This document shows, in pieces, positions 29,581-39,891 of a stretch of DNA of 64,000 bases (positions are counted from its first letter, which is position 1; each line of letters opens with the position of its first letter). The stretch lies in contig NZ_FPCK01000001.1 of NCBI RefSeq assembly GCF_900116545.1, positions 1,674,001 through 1,738,000 on the forward strand. The letters are read 5' to 3'. The notes beneath the pieces were generated by a model. The model was not told the DNA's origin, made no database searches, and was given only the letters and a program-made list of their open reading frames with translations. Origin of the DNA: Devosia crocina (lineage in GTDB: Bacteria; Pseudomonadota; Alphaproteobacteria; Rhizobiales; Devosiaceae). Position numbers and translations under genes: made by a program.

Positions 29581-31254
29581 CTAAACGCGGTGAACGAACA
29601 CGTTCACATTCGGCTTGCGGCCCCAAAAGGCGTTGACCTCGTTGCGGATGGCTTTGAACAGCGCGGAGCTGAACACATCGGGATCCGTGCGGCGCTTGGG
29701 CGGCAGGCTCTTGATGGTGCCGGTAACTGCATCTTCCACGATTTCGACCAGCGACTCGTCTTCGGTCTCCGGCAAGCCTTCGATGACGTAATCGGGGCCG
29801 GAGACGACCTGACCGTTCGAATTGACTGCAAGGCTGACCACGATCATGCCGCCGAACGAGAGGCGGCGACGACCTTTGACGCCTGATTCTTCCGGAGTGC
29901 AGAGCACGAGACCATCGAGATAGAGTTCGCCGGTGCGCACTTCGGACGGGAAGGCCATCGGCTCGGGGAAGAGTCGGACCATGTCGCCATTGCGGGCTTC
30001 GCAGACATTGGGAATGCCTGCCTCGCGCCCCAGCTTGGCATGAGCTGTGAGATGAACGGCTTCGCCATGCACCGGGACGAGCACCTGCGGCTTGACCCAG
30101 GAATAAAGACGGCGGAGCTCTTCGCGGCGCGGGTGACCCGTGACGTGGACGAGAGCGTCGTTCTGGGTGATGACCTCGATGCCCTTGTCGATCAGCAGGT
30201 TCTGGATGTCGATGACTTCGCGCTCATTGCCGGGAATGGCCCAGGACGAGAAGATCATGCGATCGCCGGCATTGAGATCGATCACCGGGTGGTCGCCACG
30301 GGCGATGCGAGCGATGGCGGCACGCGCCTCGCCCTGCGAGCCCGTGCAGATCAGCACGCATTTGTCGCGGGCAATGGTTTTGTAGGCGTCCTGATCATGG
30401 AGCGTCGGCAGGCCCTCGAGCATCCCGAGTTCCTTGGCGATGCCCATGATGCGGTGGAGCGAGCGGCCCGAAAGTACAACCTGGCGGCCTGCCTGATGGG
30501 CGGCGCGCACGATGGAAACGACGCGGCCCACATTTGAAGCAAAAGTGGTCACGGCGACGCGATGCGGTGCCTCAGCGATCAGGGCAGCAAGCGTTGCGCC
30601 GATTTCGGCTTCACTCGGGCTTTCGCCATCCTTGAGCGCATTGGTGGAATCGCAGACGAGCGCCAGGGGCAGATCGGTTTCATCGCCGATCGCCTGAAGG
30701 CGCGCGACATCCGTAGGTGCGTTGACGACCGGGGTAGGATCGAGCTTCCAGTCACCGGTATGCAGCACGCGGCCCACCGGAGTGGTGATCAGGAGGCTGT
30801 TCGATTCCGGGATCGAGTGCGCAACGTTGATCGGTTCGATGGTGAAGGGACCGACCGTGAACGGCTTGCCCGGACGCATGATGCGCACATCGACATTTTC
30901 GACGATACCGTCCCCTGCCCGCTTGGCCGCAAGCATGGCTGCCGTAAAGGGCGTTGCATAAACAGGCTTGTCGAAAACCGGCCAGAGATCGAGCACAGCG
31001 CCATAGTGGTCTTCGTGGCTGTGGGTCAGCACGAGGCCCAGAACGTCATCCGCATTTTCCTCAAGGAACTCAGGATTGGCCATGATGAGTTCGATGCCGG
31101 GAAGATCGGGGCCGCCGAAGCTGACGCCGCAATCGACCACGATCCACTTGCGCGAGCGCTCGGGACCAAAGCCGTAAGCGCCCATATTCATGCCGATCTC
31201 GCCGACCCCCCCGAGAGGCACGAAGACGAGTTCATCCCTTTGGTTCTTAGCCAT
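29581..31254 (-). CDS. rnj: Ribonuclease J
   Basis: 557 residues with a metallo-beta-lactamase/beta-CASP fold. Zinc motifs: THSHEDHYGA, then His in NVAHSIPESN, and Asp in LHTGDWKLD. The beta-CASP region (about 200-370) contains CTGSQGE, and VHVTGHPRREEL provides the C-terminal histidine. A C-terminal dimerisation domain follows. It has 5'-3' exo- and endoribonuclease activity in mRNA decay and rRNA maturation. It is 68 bases downstream of birA. Confidence 0.94.
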   Translation of the reverse strand: MAKNQRDELVFVPLGGVGEIGMNMGAYGFGPERSRKWIVVDCGVSFGGPDLPGIELIMANPEFLEENADDVLGLVLTHSHEDHYGAVLDLWPVFDKPVYATPFTAAMLAAKRAGDGIVENVDVRIMRPGKPFTVGPFTIEPINVAHSIPESNSLLITTPVGRVLHTGDWKLDPTPVVNAPTDVARLQAIGDETDLPLALVCDSTNALKDGESPSEAEIGATLAALIAEAPHRVAVTTFASNVGRVVSIVRAAHQAGRQVVLSGRSLHRIMGIAKELGMLEGLPTLHDQDAYKTIARDKCVLICTGSQGEARAAIARIARGDHPVIDLNAGDRMIFSSWAIPGNEREVIDIQNLLIDKGIEVITQNDALVHVTGHPRREELRRLYSWVKPQVLVPVHGEAVHLTAHAKLGREAGIPNVCEARNGDMVRLFPEPMAFPSEVRTGELYLDGLVLCTPEESGVKGRRRLSFGGMIVVSLAVNSNGQVVSGPDYVIEGLPETEDESLVEIVEDAVTGTIKSLPPKRRTDPDVFSSALFKAIRNEVNAFWGRKPNVNVFVHRV

Positions 31255-31322
31255 GGGTTCTTTTTCCTTGTTGTGCGCGGCGCCGTGCGAGCTTTGGTCG
31301 CTGGTCGTCGCGCGTGTTGTGG

Positions 31323-32153
31323 TCAGCTTCGGGCGCTGGCCGTTGCCCCAAAATGCACATCGCCCGCCGTGATCACGATCCGCGCGCCATCGTCGTCGCG
31401 CATGACCAGTCGACCGGAGGCGTCGATGGTTTCAAAAATACCGCGCCGGACGACGCCGTCCTGCGCAACAGCAACGGGCGAACCGATGCCCGCAGCAGAG
31501 GCTCGCCACTGGGCGAGCACTTGCTTTATCCCCGATCCATCGGACCAGAGGGAGAACGCATCGACCCAGGCTTCCGCCAAGGCTTCGAAGACGTCCTCGG
31601 CCTTGTGTTCGTAACCCAGATCAAGAAGGCTGGTAGCGGGATAGGGCAAACCGGAGGGCGCTGCAATGACATTGACGCCGATACCGATGACGATCGCATT
31701 CCGGCCCTGAGGCGTCTTGCCCATCTCAAGCAGGATTCCGGCGACCTTGGCGCCGTCGGCCAGCACATCGTTCGGCCATTTAAGAGCTACGCGGCCCGAC
31801 CCATCGAGCGTGTCGGCGCCATCGATGCCGATGCGGACAGCCCCGTTGGGTAGAACGCGCGCAAAGGCGTTCTGCATGGCGACACCGGCCACGAATCCCA
31901 GCGTTGCAAGAATACTGGGCTCGGCGTCCGGAACGATCAAAAGACTGGCAGCGAGATTGCCAGAGGGACTTTCCCAGGCCCGTCCCCGGCGACCACGGCC
32001 AGCAGTTTGCTTGAGTGCAGCGAACCAGATGCCGCCCGGATCGCCCGCAGCCACGGCCGCGAGCGCTTCGCTATTAGTGGAGCCGATTTCGTCGAAGCCG
32101 GCCAGCCGATAGCCCGCGGCACGGGCTTTCGGGCCGAGTGAGAAATCGGCCAC
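31323..32153 (-). CDS. birA: Biotin-[acetyl-CoA carboxylase] ligase, class I
   Basis: 276 residues without an N-terminal winged helix, so it acts as a ligase only. The biotinyl-AMP loop is GRGRRGRAWESPSGNL, and the catalytic lysine lies in ALKWPNDVLADGAKVAGIL. A C-terminal SH3-like domain follows (about 230-270). It activates biotin and transfers it to carboxylases. The start directly abuts the nuoN stop, a conserved link in this order. Confidence 0.93.
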   Translation of the reverse strand: MADFSLGPKARAAGYRLAGFDEIGSTNSEALAAVAAGDPGGIWFAALKQTAGRGRRGRAWESPSGNLAASLLIVPDAEPSILATLGFVAGVAMQNAFARVLPNGAVRIGIDGADTLDGSGRVALKWPNDVLADGAKVAGILLEMGKTPQGRNAIVIGIGVNVIAAPSGLPYPATSLLDLGYEHKAEDVFEALAEAWVDAFSLWSDGSGIKQVLAQWRASAAGIGSPVAVAQDGVVRRGIFETIDASGRLVMRDDDGARIVITAGDVHFGATASARS

Positions 32154-33599
32154 CTAGAACAGGCTTCCGGCCGCAATGTGTGCCCAGTTGGTCAACGCAT
32201 TGCCGACGCTGAAATAGTAGGTGACGATCAGGAAGGCACTGATGGCGAGCAGGATGGTGAGTTCGTTGGGCACAGCGGCGAAGGTCGCCTTAGGCTCATC
32301 GAAATACATCGTCTTGACGACACGCAGATAATAGTAGGCGCTCACGGCCGAGGCCAGAACACCGATGACCGAAAGGACATAGAGGTTGGCTTCGATGGCC
32401 GCGAGGAACACGTGCCACTTGGCAAAGAAGCCGGCAAGCGGCGGCATGCCGATCAGCGAAAACATCAGGATTGCCATAATGGCCGCCACGAAGGGACGAG
32501 CCTGAGCAGCGCCGGCCAGATCCTCGATGTTTTCGACATAGCCGTTTTCGGTTCGCAGCGAGAGGACGCAGGCAAAGAGGCCAACGGTCATCGTCAGGTA
32601 GATCGCCATATAGATGGCAACACCTTCAACACCCACCTGCGTGCCGGACGAGAGGCCGACGAGCGCGAAGCCGACATGGCCGATCGAGGAATAAGCAATA
32701 AGCCGCTTGATCGATCGCTGGCCGATGGCCGCAAAGGCCGCCAGCACCATGGAGGCTATAGAGATGAAAATCACGACCTGCTGCCAATCCGAGCTGATCG
32801 GCTGGAACGTGTCCATGACGAGGCGCACCATCAGCGCCATGGCGGCAACCTTGGGCGCCATGGCGAAGAAAGCGGTCACCGGAGTGGGCGCACCTTCATA
32901 AACGTCGGGCGTCCACATGTGGAACGGCACGGCAGACATCTTGAACGCAACGCCGGCAAGCAGGAACACCATGCCGAAAATCAGACCGACCGAACGGCCT
33001 TCCATGGCAATCGCGGCAACGATTTCCTGCAGGTTGGTGTGGCCGGTGAAGCCATAGATCAGGGATGCGCCGTAAAGCAGCATGCCCGAGGACAGAGCAC
33101 CAAGCACAAAGTACTTGAGACCTGCTTCGGAGGCGCGCTTGTCATCGGTCTTGATGGCGGCGATCACGTAAGCAGCCAGAGACTGCAGCTCGAGGCCGAT
33201 ATAGAGGCTCATCAGGTCATTGGCCGAAACCATGATCATCATGCCCAGCGTCGCCAGCACTGCCAGGATCGAATATTCGAACTTGTGGACGCCGTTCTCG
33301 ACGGAATTGGGCATGGCAAGGATCAGCGCCAGGGCAGCGCCGCCCAGCACGAGGAGCTTCATGTACCGCGCGAAGGCATCAGCGATGAAGACGCCGTTGA
33401 AGAGCACGCCATCGGCAGGCATGGCCAAGGCTACGACGCCAGCGGCGGCAATGAGCAGCACGGCGAGCCAGGAGATCAGCGCCGAACGCTCCTTGTTGAT
33501 GATAACACCCAGGATAACGAGCACCAGGGCGCCGACCGCGATCACCAGCTCGGGATAGGCAGGCGCGACGCTTGCGAAATCAGTAACGTCAGAGTTCAC
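32154..33599 (-). CDS. nuoN: NADH-quinone oxidoreductase subunit N
   Basis: 481 residues, a 14-helix antiporter-like subunit. Conserved lysines of the proton channel are visible in [20 protein letters not shown] and in the [17 protein letters not shown] stretch. Last of the fourteen nuo genes. It is 9 bases after nuoM and abuts birA. Confidence 0.96.
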   Translation of the reverse strand: MNSDVTDFASVAPAYPELVIAVGALVLVILGVIINKERSALISWLAVLLIAAAGVVALAMPADGVLFNGVFIADAFARYMKLLVLGGAALALILAMPNSVENGVHKFEYSILAVLATLGMMIMVSANDLMSLYIGLELQSLAAYVIAAIKTDDKRASEAGLKYFVLGALSSGMLLYGASLIYGFTGHTNLQEIVAAIAMEGRSVGLIFGMVFLLAGVAFKMSAVPFHMWTPDVYEGAPTPVTAFFAMAPKVAAMALMVRLVMDTFQPISSDWQQVVIFISIASMVLAAFAAIGQRSIKRLIAYSSIGHVGFALVGLSSGTQVGVEGVAIYMAIYLTMTVGLFACVLSLRTENGYVENIEDLAGAAQARPFVAAIMAILMFSLIGMPPLAGFFAKWHVFLAAIEANLYVLSVIGVLASAVSAYYYLRVVKTMYFDEPKATFAAVPNELTILLAISAFLIVTYYFSVGNALTNWAHIAAGSLF

Positions 33600-33608
33600 G
33601 TCGGTCTC

Positions 33609-35192
33609 CTAGTGCGCAGCAGGCTCGGCCGCATGCTCTGCGGCCGGCTGGACCTCGCCCGTGGGCGCGGCATATTCAAGTGGTGCCCGGGCTTCAGCCA
33701 GGGAAACAGAGGGGTCGAGGCCAACCGAAGCAGCGTAATGGGCGACGAGATTGTCGACCGCGGCGGCTGTGGTGTCGAGTATCGGCGCGGGATAGAAGCC
33801 GAACACGATGATCATCACGATCAGCGGATAGAGCACCACCTTCTCGCGCAGGTTGAGATCAAGGATGCTCTTGAGGCTGTCCTTGGTCAGCGCACCAAAC
33901 ACGACCCGGCGATAAAGCCAGAGCGCGTAGCCGGCCGACAGGATCACACCGAAAGCGGCGCCGAATGCCACCCAGGTATTGACCTGGAACACGCCCATCA
34001 TGGTGAGGAACTCACCCACGAAGCCGGAGGTGCCCGGCAGGCCGACATTAGCCATGGTGAACACCATGAAGGCGAAGGCATATTGCGGCATGCGCTCGAC
34101 GAGACCGCCATAGGCGTCGATCTCACGGGTATGCATACGATCGTAGATGACGCCGACAGCAAGGAAGAGAGCGCCAGACACGAGCCCGTGCGACAGCATC
34201 TGGAAGACCGCACCCTGGATCCCGAGGGCATTGCCCGCAAAGATACCCATGGTGACGAAGCCCATGTGGGCGACCGAGGAGTAAGCGATCAGCTTCTTGA
34301 TGTCGGTCTGCACCAGCGCCACGAGCGAGGTGATGATGATGGCAGCAACCGACAGCACGAACACGAAGTTGGCAAACTGGGCCGAAGCATCGGGGAACAT
34401 CGGCAAGCTGAAGCGCAGGAAGCCGTAGCCGCCCAGCTTGAGCAGGATCGCGGCAAGGATCACCGAGCCTGCAGTGGGTGCCTCGACGTGAGCTTCCGGC
34501 AGCCAGCGGTGGAACGGCCACATGGGCATCTTGACTGCGAGCGAAGCGAAGAAAGCCAACCAGAGCCAGGTCTGCATGCCTTCGGGGAACTCATGCGTCA
34601 GAAGGCGCGAGATATCCGTGGTGCCTGCATTCCAGTACATGGCCATGATGGCCAGAAGCATCAGAACCGAGCCAACGAAGGTATAGAAGAAGAACTTGTA
34701 GCTGGCCTGAATACGGCGCTTGCCGCCCCAGATACCGATGATCAGGAACATCGGCAGCAGCGTGCCTTCGAAGAAGACATAGAACATGGCCAGATCGAGC
34801 GTGGTGAATACGCCGATCATCAGAACTTCCAGGATCAGGAAGACGGCCATGTATTCCTTGAGGCGCTTGTCGATCGCTTCCCAGCTGGCCAGCACGCAGA
34901 AAGGCATGAGGAGAGCGGAGAGCACGACAAAGAGCACCGAGATGCCGTCGACACCGACGCGATAGCCGATGCTGTTGCCCAGCCAGTCGTAATTGACGAC
35001 GAACTGGAAACCCGGATTTGACGGATCGAAGGCCGCCCAGAGCCAGAGCGCTAGGGCTAGGGTGACGAGCGTCGTCGCCAGCGAGGTCCAGCGGATGGCG
35101 TTGAGCGCCGTCTTGGGCGTGACCAGAACCAAAGCCGCGCCGAGGAGCGGCAGGAAGGTCACGATCGTGAGAATGGTATTGTCGAAGGTCAT
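33609..35192 (-). CDS. nuoM: NADH-quinone oxidoreductase subunit M
   Basis: 527 residues from ATG 35192; the longer open frame upstream belongs to nuoL in another frame. Channel motifs: [20 protein letters not shown] and the [17 protein letters not shown] stretch. The last 45 or so residues are an acidic/alanine-rich soluble tail ending in HAAEPAAH, longer than in E. coli. Its start shares one base with the nuoL stop (TGATG). Confidence 0.96.
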   Translation of the reverse strand: MTFDNTILTIVTFLPLLGAALVLVTPKTALNAIRWTSLATTLVTLALALWLWAAFDPSNPGFQFVVNYDWLGNSIGYRVGVDGISVLFVVLSALLMPFCVLASWEAIDKRLKEYMAVFLILEVLMIGVFTTLDLAMFYVFFEGTLLPMFLIIGIWGGKRRIQASYKFFFYTFVGSVLMLLAIMAMYWNAGTTDISRLLTHEFPEGMQTWLWLAFFASLAVKMPMWPFHRWLPEAHVEAPTAGSVILAAILLKLGGYGFLRFSLPMFPDASAQFANFVFVLSVAAIIITSLVALVQTDIKKLIAYSSVAHMGFVTMGIFAGNALGIQGAVFQMLSHGLVSGALFLAVGVIYDRMHTREIDAYGGLVERMPQYAFAFMVFTMANVGLPGTSGFVGEFLTMMGVFQVNTWVAFGAAFGVILSAGYALWLYRRVVFGALTKDSLKSILDLNLREKVVLYPLIVMIIVFGFYPAPILDTTAAAVDNLVAHYAASVGLDPSVSLAEARAPLEYAAPTGEVQPAAEHAAEPAAH

Positions 35193-37342
35193 CAGATCAG
35201 TCCCCCGGCCGCGATGGCCCAGGTCAGGAGCGCCGCGATGCCGATCAGCATGGCGAAGGCATAGTGGTAGAGGTAGCCAGACTGGAGCTTGACGACCCAG
35301 GAGGTGACGTTCTGAACGCGACGGCCTAGACCTTCGGCGATTTTGCCATCGACCAGCCAATCATCGAAGCCATGCCAGACGGCGCGGCCGATCCAGAGCG
35401 CAGGACGCACGAAGATCGTGTTGTAGAGCTCGTCGAAGTACCACTTGTTCAAGAGGAACTTGTAGAGGCCCGGATTGGACGCAGCGAGCTTGCCCGGCAC
35501 GTCTGGGCGGCGGATGTACATGTACCAGGCGGCAACAAAGCCGAGGATCATGGAAATCGTGGCGCTCCACTTGACCCAAAGCGGCACGTGGTGCGCAGCT
35601 TCGATGATGTCGTGGTCGACATAGATGGATCCGGCGAAGAAGTGCTCGATATGTTCGACCTCGTGGAAGAACATGCCGTAGAACACGACACCGGCCAGCA
35701 CAGCACCGACAGCCAGAACATAAAGCGGCACCAGCATGACATTGGGCGATTCATGAGCGTTGTCATAGGCCGAGCCGTGATGCCCATGACCGTGATTGTC
35801 GTGACCATGCCCTGCATGAGCAACGGAGGCATGAGCGTGATCATCGGCGTTGGAGTCGTCGATCGGCTCATGGTGCGTTTCGGCATCGGCATGAGCCGGA
35901 TCCGGATGCGGGCCTGAACCGAAGTGCTGCGGATCGCGTGGCGAGCCGTGGAAGGTCAGATGCACGAGGCGCCAGGAATAAAAGCTCGTGAAGAGCGCTG
36001 CGATCACAAGAAGCCAGAAGGCAAGGCTGCCGATATTGCCGCCAAACGCATAGGCGCTTTCGATGATCGAGTCCTTGGAGAAGAACCCGGCAAAGCCAAG
36101 GCTTGTGCCCGGAATGCCAACGCCGGTGAGCGCCAGGGTGCCGATCATCATCATCGCATAGGTGATGGGGATCTTCTTGCGCAGGCCACCCATGTTCCGC
36201 ATGTCCTGCTCATGATGCATGGCATGGATCACCGAACCAGCGCCGAGGAACAGCAGAGCCTTGAAGAAGGCGTGCGTGAACAGGTGATAAACGCCGGCCG
36301 AGTAGGCCCCTACCCCGAGCGCAACGAACATATAGCCGAGCTGGGAACAGGTGGAATAGGCGATCACGCGCTTGATGTCGTTTTGGACGAGACCGACCGT
36401 TGCCGCAAAGAAGGCGGTGATGGCGCCGATGACGATCACGACGTTGAGCGCGAAGGGCGAGAGCTCGAAGAGCGGCGAGAGCCGAGCAACCATGAAGACG
36501 CCGGCGGTGACCATGGTCGCGGCGTGAATCAGCGCCGAAACTGGGGTCGGACCTTCCATGGCGTCGGGAAGCCAGGTGTGCAGCAGGAACTGCGCCGACT
36601 TGCCCATGGCGCCCATGAAGAGCAGCAGGCAGATGACGGTCATCGCGTCCACATCCCAATTGAGGAAGCGGATCACGGGAAGGCCCGTTGTGGCAAATTC
36701 GTCAGCGGCATGGAAGGCGCCGTCGAAGTCGATATGACCGAGCACGAGGAAGGCACCAAAGATACCGAGCGCGAAGCCGAAGTCACCCACGCGGTTGACG
36801 ATGAAGGCCTTCATGGCAGCCGCAGTCGCCGACGGACGCGTATACCAGAAGCCGATCAGCAAGTATGAGGCGAGACCCACGCCTTCCCAGCCGAAGAACA
36901 TCTGCAGGAAGTTATCGGCCGTCACCAGCATGAGCATGGCGAAGGTGAAAAGCGAGAGGTAGGCGAAGAAGCGCGAACGATGCGGATCTTCGTGCATATA
37001 GCCGATCGAATAGAGATGGACGAGAGCCGACACGGTGTTGACCACCACCAGCATGATGGCGGTGAGCGTATCGACGCGCAGGGTCCAGCGCAGATCCATG
37101 TCGCCGACCTGGATCCAGCGCATCACCTCGACCTTGAGCACGGCCGCATGGCCGTCGCCGACGGCACCGACGAGGCCATCACCAAAGGCAACGGGGATGA
37201 ACACGATCCAGCTCAGCACGGCTGCGATGATCAGCAGGCCCGTGGTGAGAAATTCCGCCGGCCGGTGGCCGATGGTGCGGCCCAAAAGGCCGGCAATAAG
37301 CGCCCCGATGAGGGGCAAAAAGACAATCGCCTGAATCATCAT
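35192..37342 (-). CDS. nuoL: NADH-quinone oxidoreductase subunit L with a histidine-rich insertion
   Basis: 716 residues, about 100 more than E. coli NuoL. Antiporter motifs: [21 protein letters not shown] and [18 protein letters not shown]. The C-terminal part includes the long lateral helix that runs along the membrane arm. Residues about 475-533 form an insertion with 14 histidines, rich in HGH and HAH repeats, between transmembrane helices. It pumps protons in complex I. The first codon could be either of the two leading ATGs. Confidence 0.95.
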   Translation of the reverse strand: MMIQAIVFLPLIGALIAGLLGRTIGHRPAEFLTTGLLIIAAVLSWIVFIPVAFGDGLVGAVGDGHAAVLKVEVMRWIQVGDMDLRWTLRVDTLTAIMLVVVNTVSALVHLYSIGYMHEDPHRSRFFAYLSLFTFAMLMLVTADNFLQMFFGWEGVGLASYLLIGFWYTRPSATAAAMKAFIVNRVGDFGFALGIFGAFLVLGHIDFDGAFHAADEFATTGLPVIRFLNWDVDAMTVICLLLFMGAMGKSAQFLLHTWLPDAMEGPTPVSALIHAATMVTAGVFMVARLSPLFELSPFALNVVIVIGAITAFFAATVGLVQNDIKRVIAYSTCSQLGYMFVALGVGAYSAGVYHLFTHAFFKALLFLGAGSVIHAMHHEQDMRNMGGLRKKIPITYAMMMIGTLALTGVGIPGTSLGFAGFFSKDSIIESAYAFGGNIGSLAFWLLVIAALFTSFYSWRLVHLTFHGSPRDPQHFGSGPHPDPAHADAETHHEPIDDSNADDHAHASVAHAGHGHDNHGHGHHGSAYDNAHESPNVMLVPLYVLAVGAVLAGVVFYGMFFHEVEHIEHFFAGSIYVDHDIIEAAHHVPLWVKWSATISMILGFVAAWYMYIRRPDVPGKLAASNPGLYKFLLNKWYFDELYNTIFVRPALWIGRAVWHGFDDWLVDGKIAEGLGRRVQNVTSWVVKLQSGYLYHYAFAMLIGIAALLTWAIAAGGLI

Positions 37343-37352
37343 AGCGTCAGCC

Positions 37353-37667
37353 TCAGCCCTTCATCATATTTGCGTCTTCAACCGCGATGGAGCCACGGTT
37401 GCGATAGAAGATGACCAGAATGGCCAGACCGATCGCCGCTTCGGCAGCGGCAACGGTGAGGATCATCAGGGCAAACACCTGACCTTGAAGGTCATTGAGA
37501 TGCGCCGAGAAGGCCACCAGGTTGAGATTGACCGCAAGCAGGATCAATTCCACCGACATCAGGATGACGATGACGTTCTTGCGGTTGAGAAAGATGCCGA
37601 ACACGCCAAGCGTGAACAGAATGGCTGCAACGGTCAGGTAGTGACCGAGCCCGATTTCCAAGCCCAT
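37353..37667 (-). CDS. nuoK: NADH-quinone oxidoreductase subunit K
   Basis: 104 residues with three membrane helices. Conserved glutamates lie in [16 protein letters not shown] and [15 protein letters not shown]; these form part of the proton path. It stands 10 bases after nuoL in reverse reading, in the standard J-K-L order. Confidence 0.96.
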   Translation of the reverse strand: MGLEIGLGHYLTVAAILFTLGVFGIFLNRKNVIVILMSVELILLAVNLNLVAFSAHLNDLQGQVFALMILTVAAAEAAIGLAILVIFYRNRGSIAVEDANMMKG

Positions 37668-37676
37668 GATAAACCC

Positions 37677-38285
37677 CTATAGCCCCTGACCGCTCTTGAC
37701 CTTGACGACTTTGAGCGTCTCTTCGGCGCGGCGCGCCACCTGATCCACCGGATTCTGCCGCTTGGCCGTCGACCGGTGACGCAAGGTGAGCACGATGGCC
37801 CCGATCATGGCGACCAAGAGCACGGCACCGGCGCCCTGGAACAGGAAGACGTAGCGCGTGTAGAGCACCAGGCCGAGCTGGCGCGTATTATCCATGGTCG
37901 TATCGATCGGCAGACCTGAACCGCTCGCCGCTTCCGGCGCAATGAACACGCTACCGGCAACCAGCAGCAGTTCGAGCAGCAGCACGATACCGACCAGAAT
38001 GCCGACCGGCGCATATTGCAGCATGCCCGACTTGAGCGAGGCAAAATCGACGTCGAGCATCATCACGACGAAAAGGAAGAGCACGGCGACCGCGCCCACA
38101 TAAACAACGATCAGCAGCAGGGCCAGGAATTCGGCGCCGGCGAGCATGAACAGACCTGCGCCATTGACGAAGGTGAGGATCAGAAAGAGCACCGCATGAA
38201 CGGGATTGCGGGACGAGATGACCATGAAGGCCGAAACGATCGCAACTGTCGCAAAGAGGTAGAAGAAGAACAATGGAAGGGTCAT
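37677..38285 (-). CDS. nuoJ: NADH-quinone oxidoreductase subunit J
   Basis: 202 residues with five membrane helices. The VYVGAVAVLFLFVVMML helix is the conserved TM3 whose pi-bulge shifts during turnover. A basic C-terminal tail of about 40 residues faces the cytoplasm. Nine bases separate it from nuoK and 11 from nuoI. Confidence 0.95.
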   Translation of the reverse strand: MTLPLFFFYLFATVAIVSAFMVISSRNPVHAVLFLILTFVNGAGLFMLAGAEFLALLLIVVYVGAVAVLFLFVVMMLDVDFASLKSGMLQYAPVGILVGIVLLLELLLVAGSVFIAPEAASGSGLPIDTTMDNTRQLGLVLYTRYVFLFQGAGAVLLVAMIGAIVLTLRHRSTAKRQNPVDQVARRAEETLKVVKVKSGQGL

Positions 38286-38296
38286 GCTCTTCCCTC

Positions 38297-38785
38297 TCAG
38301 CGATAAGGCGCGTCGGCAGCAAGGTTGGCAGCGATTTCACGCTCCCACCGATCGCCGTTTGACAGGAGCTTTTCCTTGGAGAAGTAGAGCTCTTCGCGCG
38401 TTTCAGTTGCAAATTCGAAGTTCGGGCCCTCGACGATGGCATCGACCGGACACGCTTCCTGGCAGAAGCCGCAATAGATGCACTTCACCATGTCGATGTC
38501 GTAACGCACAGTGCGACGGGTTCCGTCGTTCTGGCGCGGGCCAGCCTCGATAGTTATGGCCTGAGCCGGACAGATAGCTTCACACAGCTTGCAGGCGATG
38601 CAGCGCTCTTCGCCATTGGGATAACGGCGCAGGGCGTGCTCACCGCGAAAACGGGGCGAGACCGCACCCTTCTCGAACGGGTAGTTCACGGTCGGCTTCG
38701 GAGCAAAGAAATACCGCATGGCCAGGAAAAAGGCCGAAACGAATTCCTTCATCAAAAGCGTGTTGATGACTTGAGTGGCGCGCAT
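38297..38785 (-). CDS. nuoI: NADH-quinone oxidoreductase subunit I (two 4Fe-4S ferredoxin)
   Basis: 162 residues from ATG 38785, which shares one base with the nuoH stop (TGATG). Two 4Fe-4S motifs are [12 protein letters not shown] and [12 protein letters not shown]. They hold clusters N6a and N6b, passing electrons from NuoG towards NuoB. Confidence 0.96.
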   Translation of the reverse strand: MRATQVINTLLMKEFVSAFFLAMRYFFAPKPTVNYPFEKGAVSPRFRGEHALRRYPNGEERCIACKLCEAICPAQAITIEAGPRQNDGTRRTVRYDIDMVKCIYCGFCQEACPVDAIVEGPNFEFATETREELYFSKEKLLSNGDRWEREIAANLAADAPYR

Positions 38786-39882
38786 CAGGCGATCCCTCCG
38801 TGCCAACCCCAGCCGGTGAGCTTGAGGACGAAGGCAACGATGACGACCATCACGAGCGAGAGCGGCAGGAACAGCTTCCAACCGATACGCATGAGTTGGT
38901 CATAGCGGTAACGGGGCACGATGGACTTGGCCATCGCGAACATGAAAAACACAAGCGTAAGCTTGATGAAGAACCAGATCACACCCGGGATCCAGGTGAA
39001 CGGGGGCAGATCGATCGGTGCGGCCCAGCCACCCATGAACAGAATCACGGTCATGCCGCACATCAGGAGAATCGAGATGTATTCCCCGAGCATGAACAGC
39101 ATGTAGGGCGCGGCCGAATATTCGGTCATGAAGCCGGCCACCAGTTCTGATTCGCCTTCGGCGAGGTCGAAGGGTGGGCGGTTGGTTTCGGCAAGGGCCG
39201 AGATGTAGAACACCACGAACATCGGGAAGAGCGGCAGCCAGAACCAGTTGAGGAAGGACAGCCACGGCACGCCCAGAGCATGAGCAAGGCCCATTTCCTG
39301 CTGGGCGATTACGATCTCGTTCAGGTTTAGCGACCCCACGCACAGCAGCACGGTGATGATCACGAGGCCGATCGAGACTTCGTAGGACACCATCTGCGCG
39401 GCAGAGCGGAGCGAGCCGAGGAAGGGGTACTTCGAGTTCGATGCCCAGCCGCCGATGATGACGCCATAGACGCCGAGCGAGGAAATGCCCAGCAGGTAAA
39501 GGATGCCGATATTGATGTTGGCCATGGCCCAGCCATTATCCACCGGCACAACTGCCCAGCCGGCGAGAGCCAGGGTCGCGGTGAGCAGTGGAGCCAGCAG
39601 GAACAGGGCCTTGTCGGCACCGGCGGGGATGATCGGTTCCTTGAACACGAACTTGAGCAAGTCGGCAAAGGACTGCAGCAGGCCGAAAGGACCGACCACG
39701 TTGGGACCGCGGCGCAGCTGCACAGCGGCCCAGACCTTGCGGTCGGCAAGGAGGATAAAGGCGGTGAAAACCAGAAGGGCAACCAGCAGAGCCAGCGCCT
39801 TGTAGATAAAGCCGATCTGCGTGCCCCAACCGAGGAAGGGGATGCCAAGCAGATAGTCGAGGGCCGTCGTGATAAAGTCCAT
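38785..39882 (-). CDS. nuoH: NADH-quinone oxidoreductase subunit H
   Basis: 365 residues with eight or nine membrane helices. [40 protein letters not shown] and GFMTEYSA are the characteristic quinone-cavity loops. It anchors the peripheral arm and forms the quinone entry channel. It is 9 bases downstream of nuoG. Confidence 0.96.
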   Translation of the reverse strand: MDFITTALDYLLGIPFLGWGTQIGFIYKALALLVALLVFTAFILLADRKVWAAVQLRRGPNVVGPFGLLQSFADLLKFVFKEPIIPAGADKALFLLAPLLTATLALAGWAVVPVDNGWAMANINIGILYLLGISSLGVYGVIIGGWASNSKYPFLGSLRSAAQMVSYEVSIGLVIITVLLCVGSLNLNEIVIAQQEMGLAHALGVPWLSFLNWFWLPLFPMFVVFYISALAETNRPPFDLAEGESELVAGFMTEYSAAPYMLFMLGEYISILLMCGMTVILFMGGWAAPIDLPPFTWIPGVIWFFIKLTLVFFMFAMAKSIVPRYRYDQLMRIGWKLFLPLSLVMVVIVAFVLKLTGWGWHGGIA

Positions 39883-39891
39883 TATGGTCCC

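Noticed and set aside
32178..35021. A 947-codon plus-strand open frame opposite nuoN and nuoM
   Set aside because: It is antisense to two clearly conserved membrane subunits; its product is rich in His, Asp, Glu and Gly without any domain. High GC removes stops from the antisense frame.
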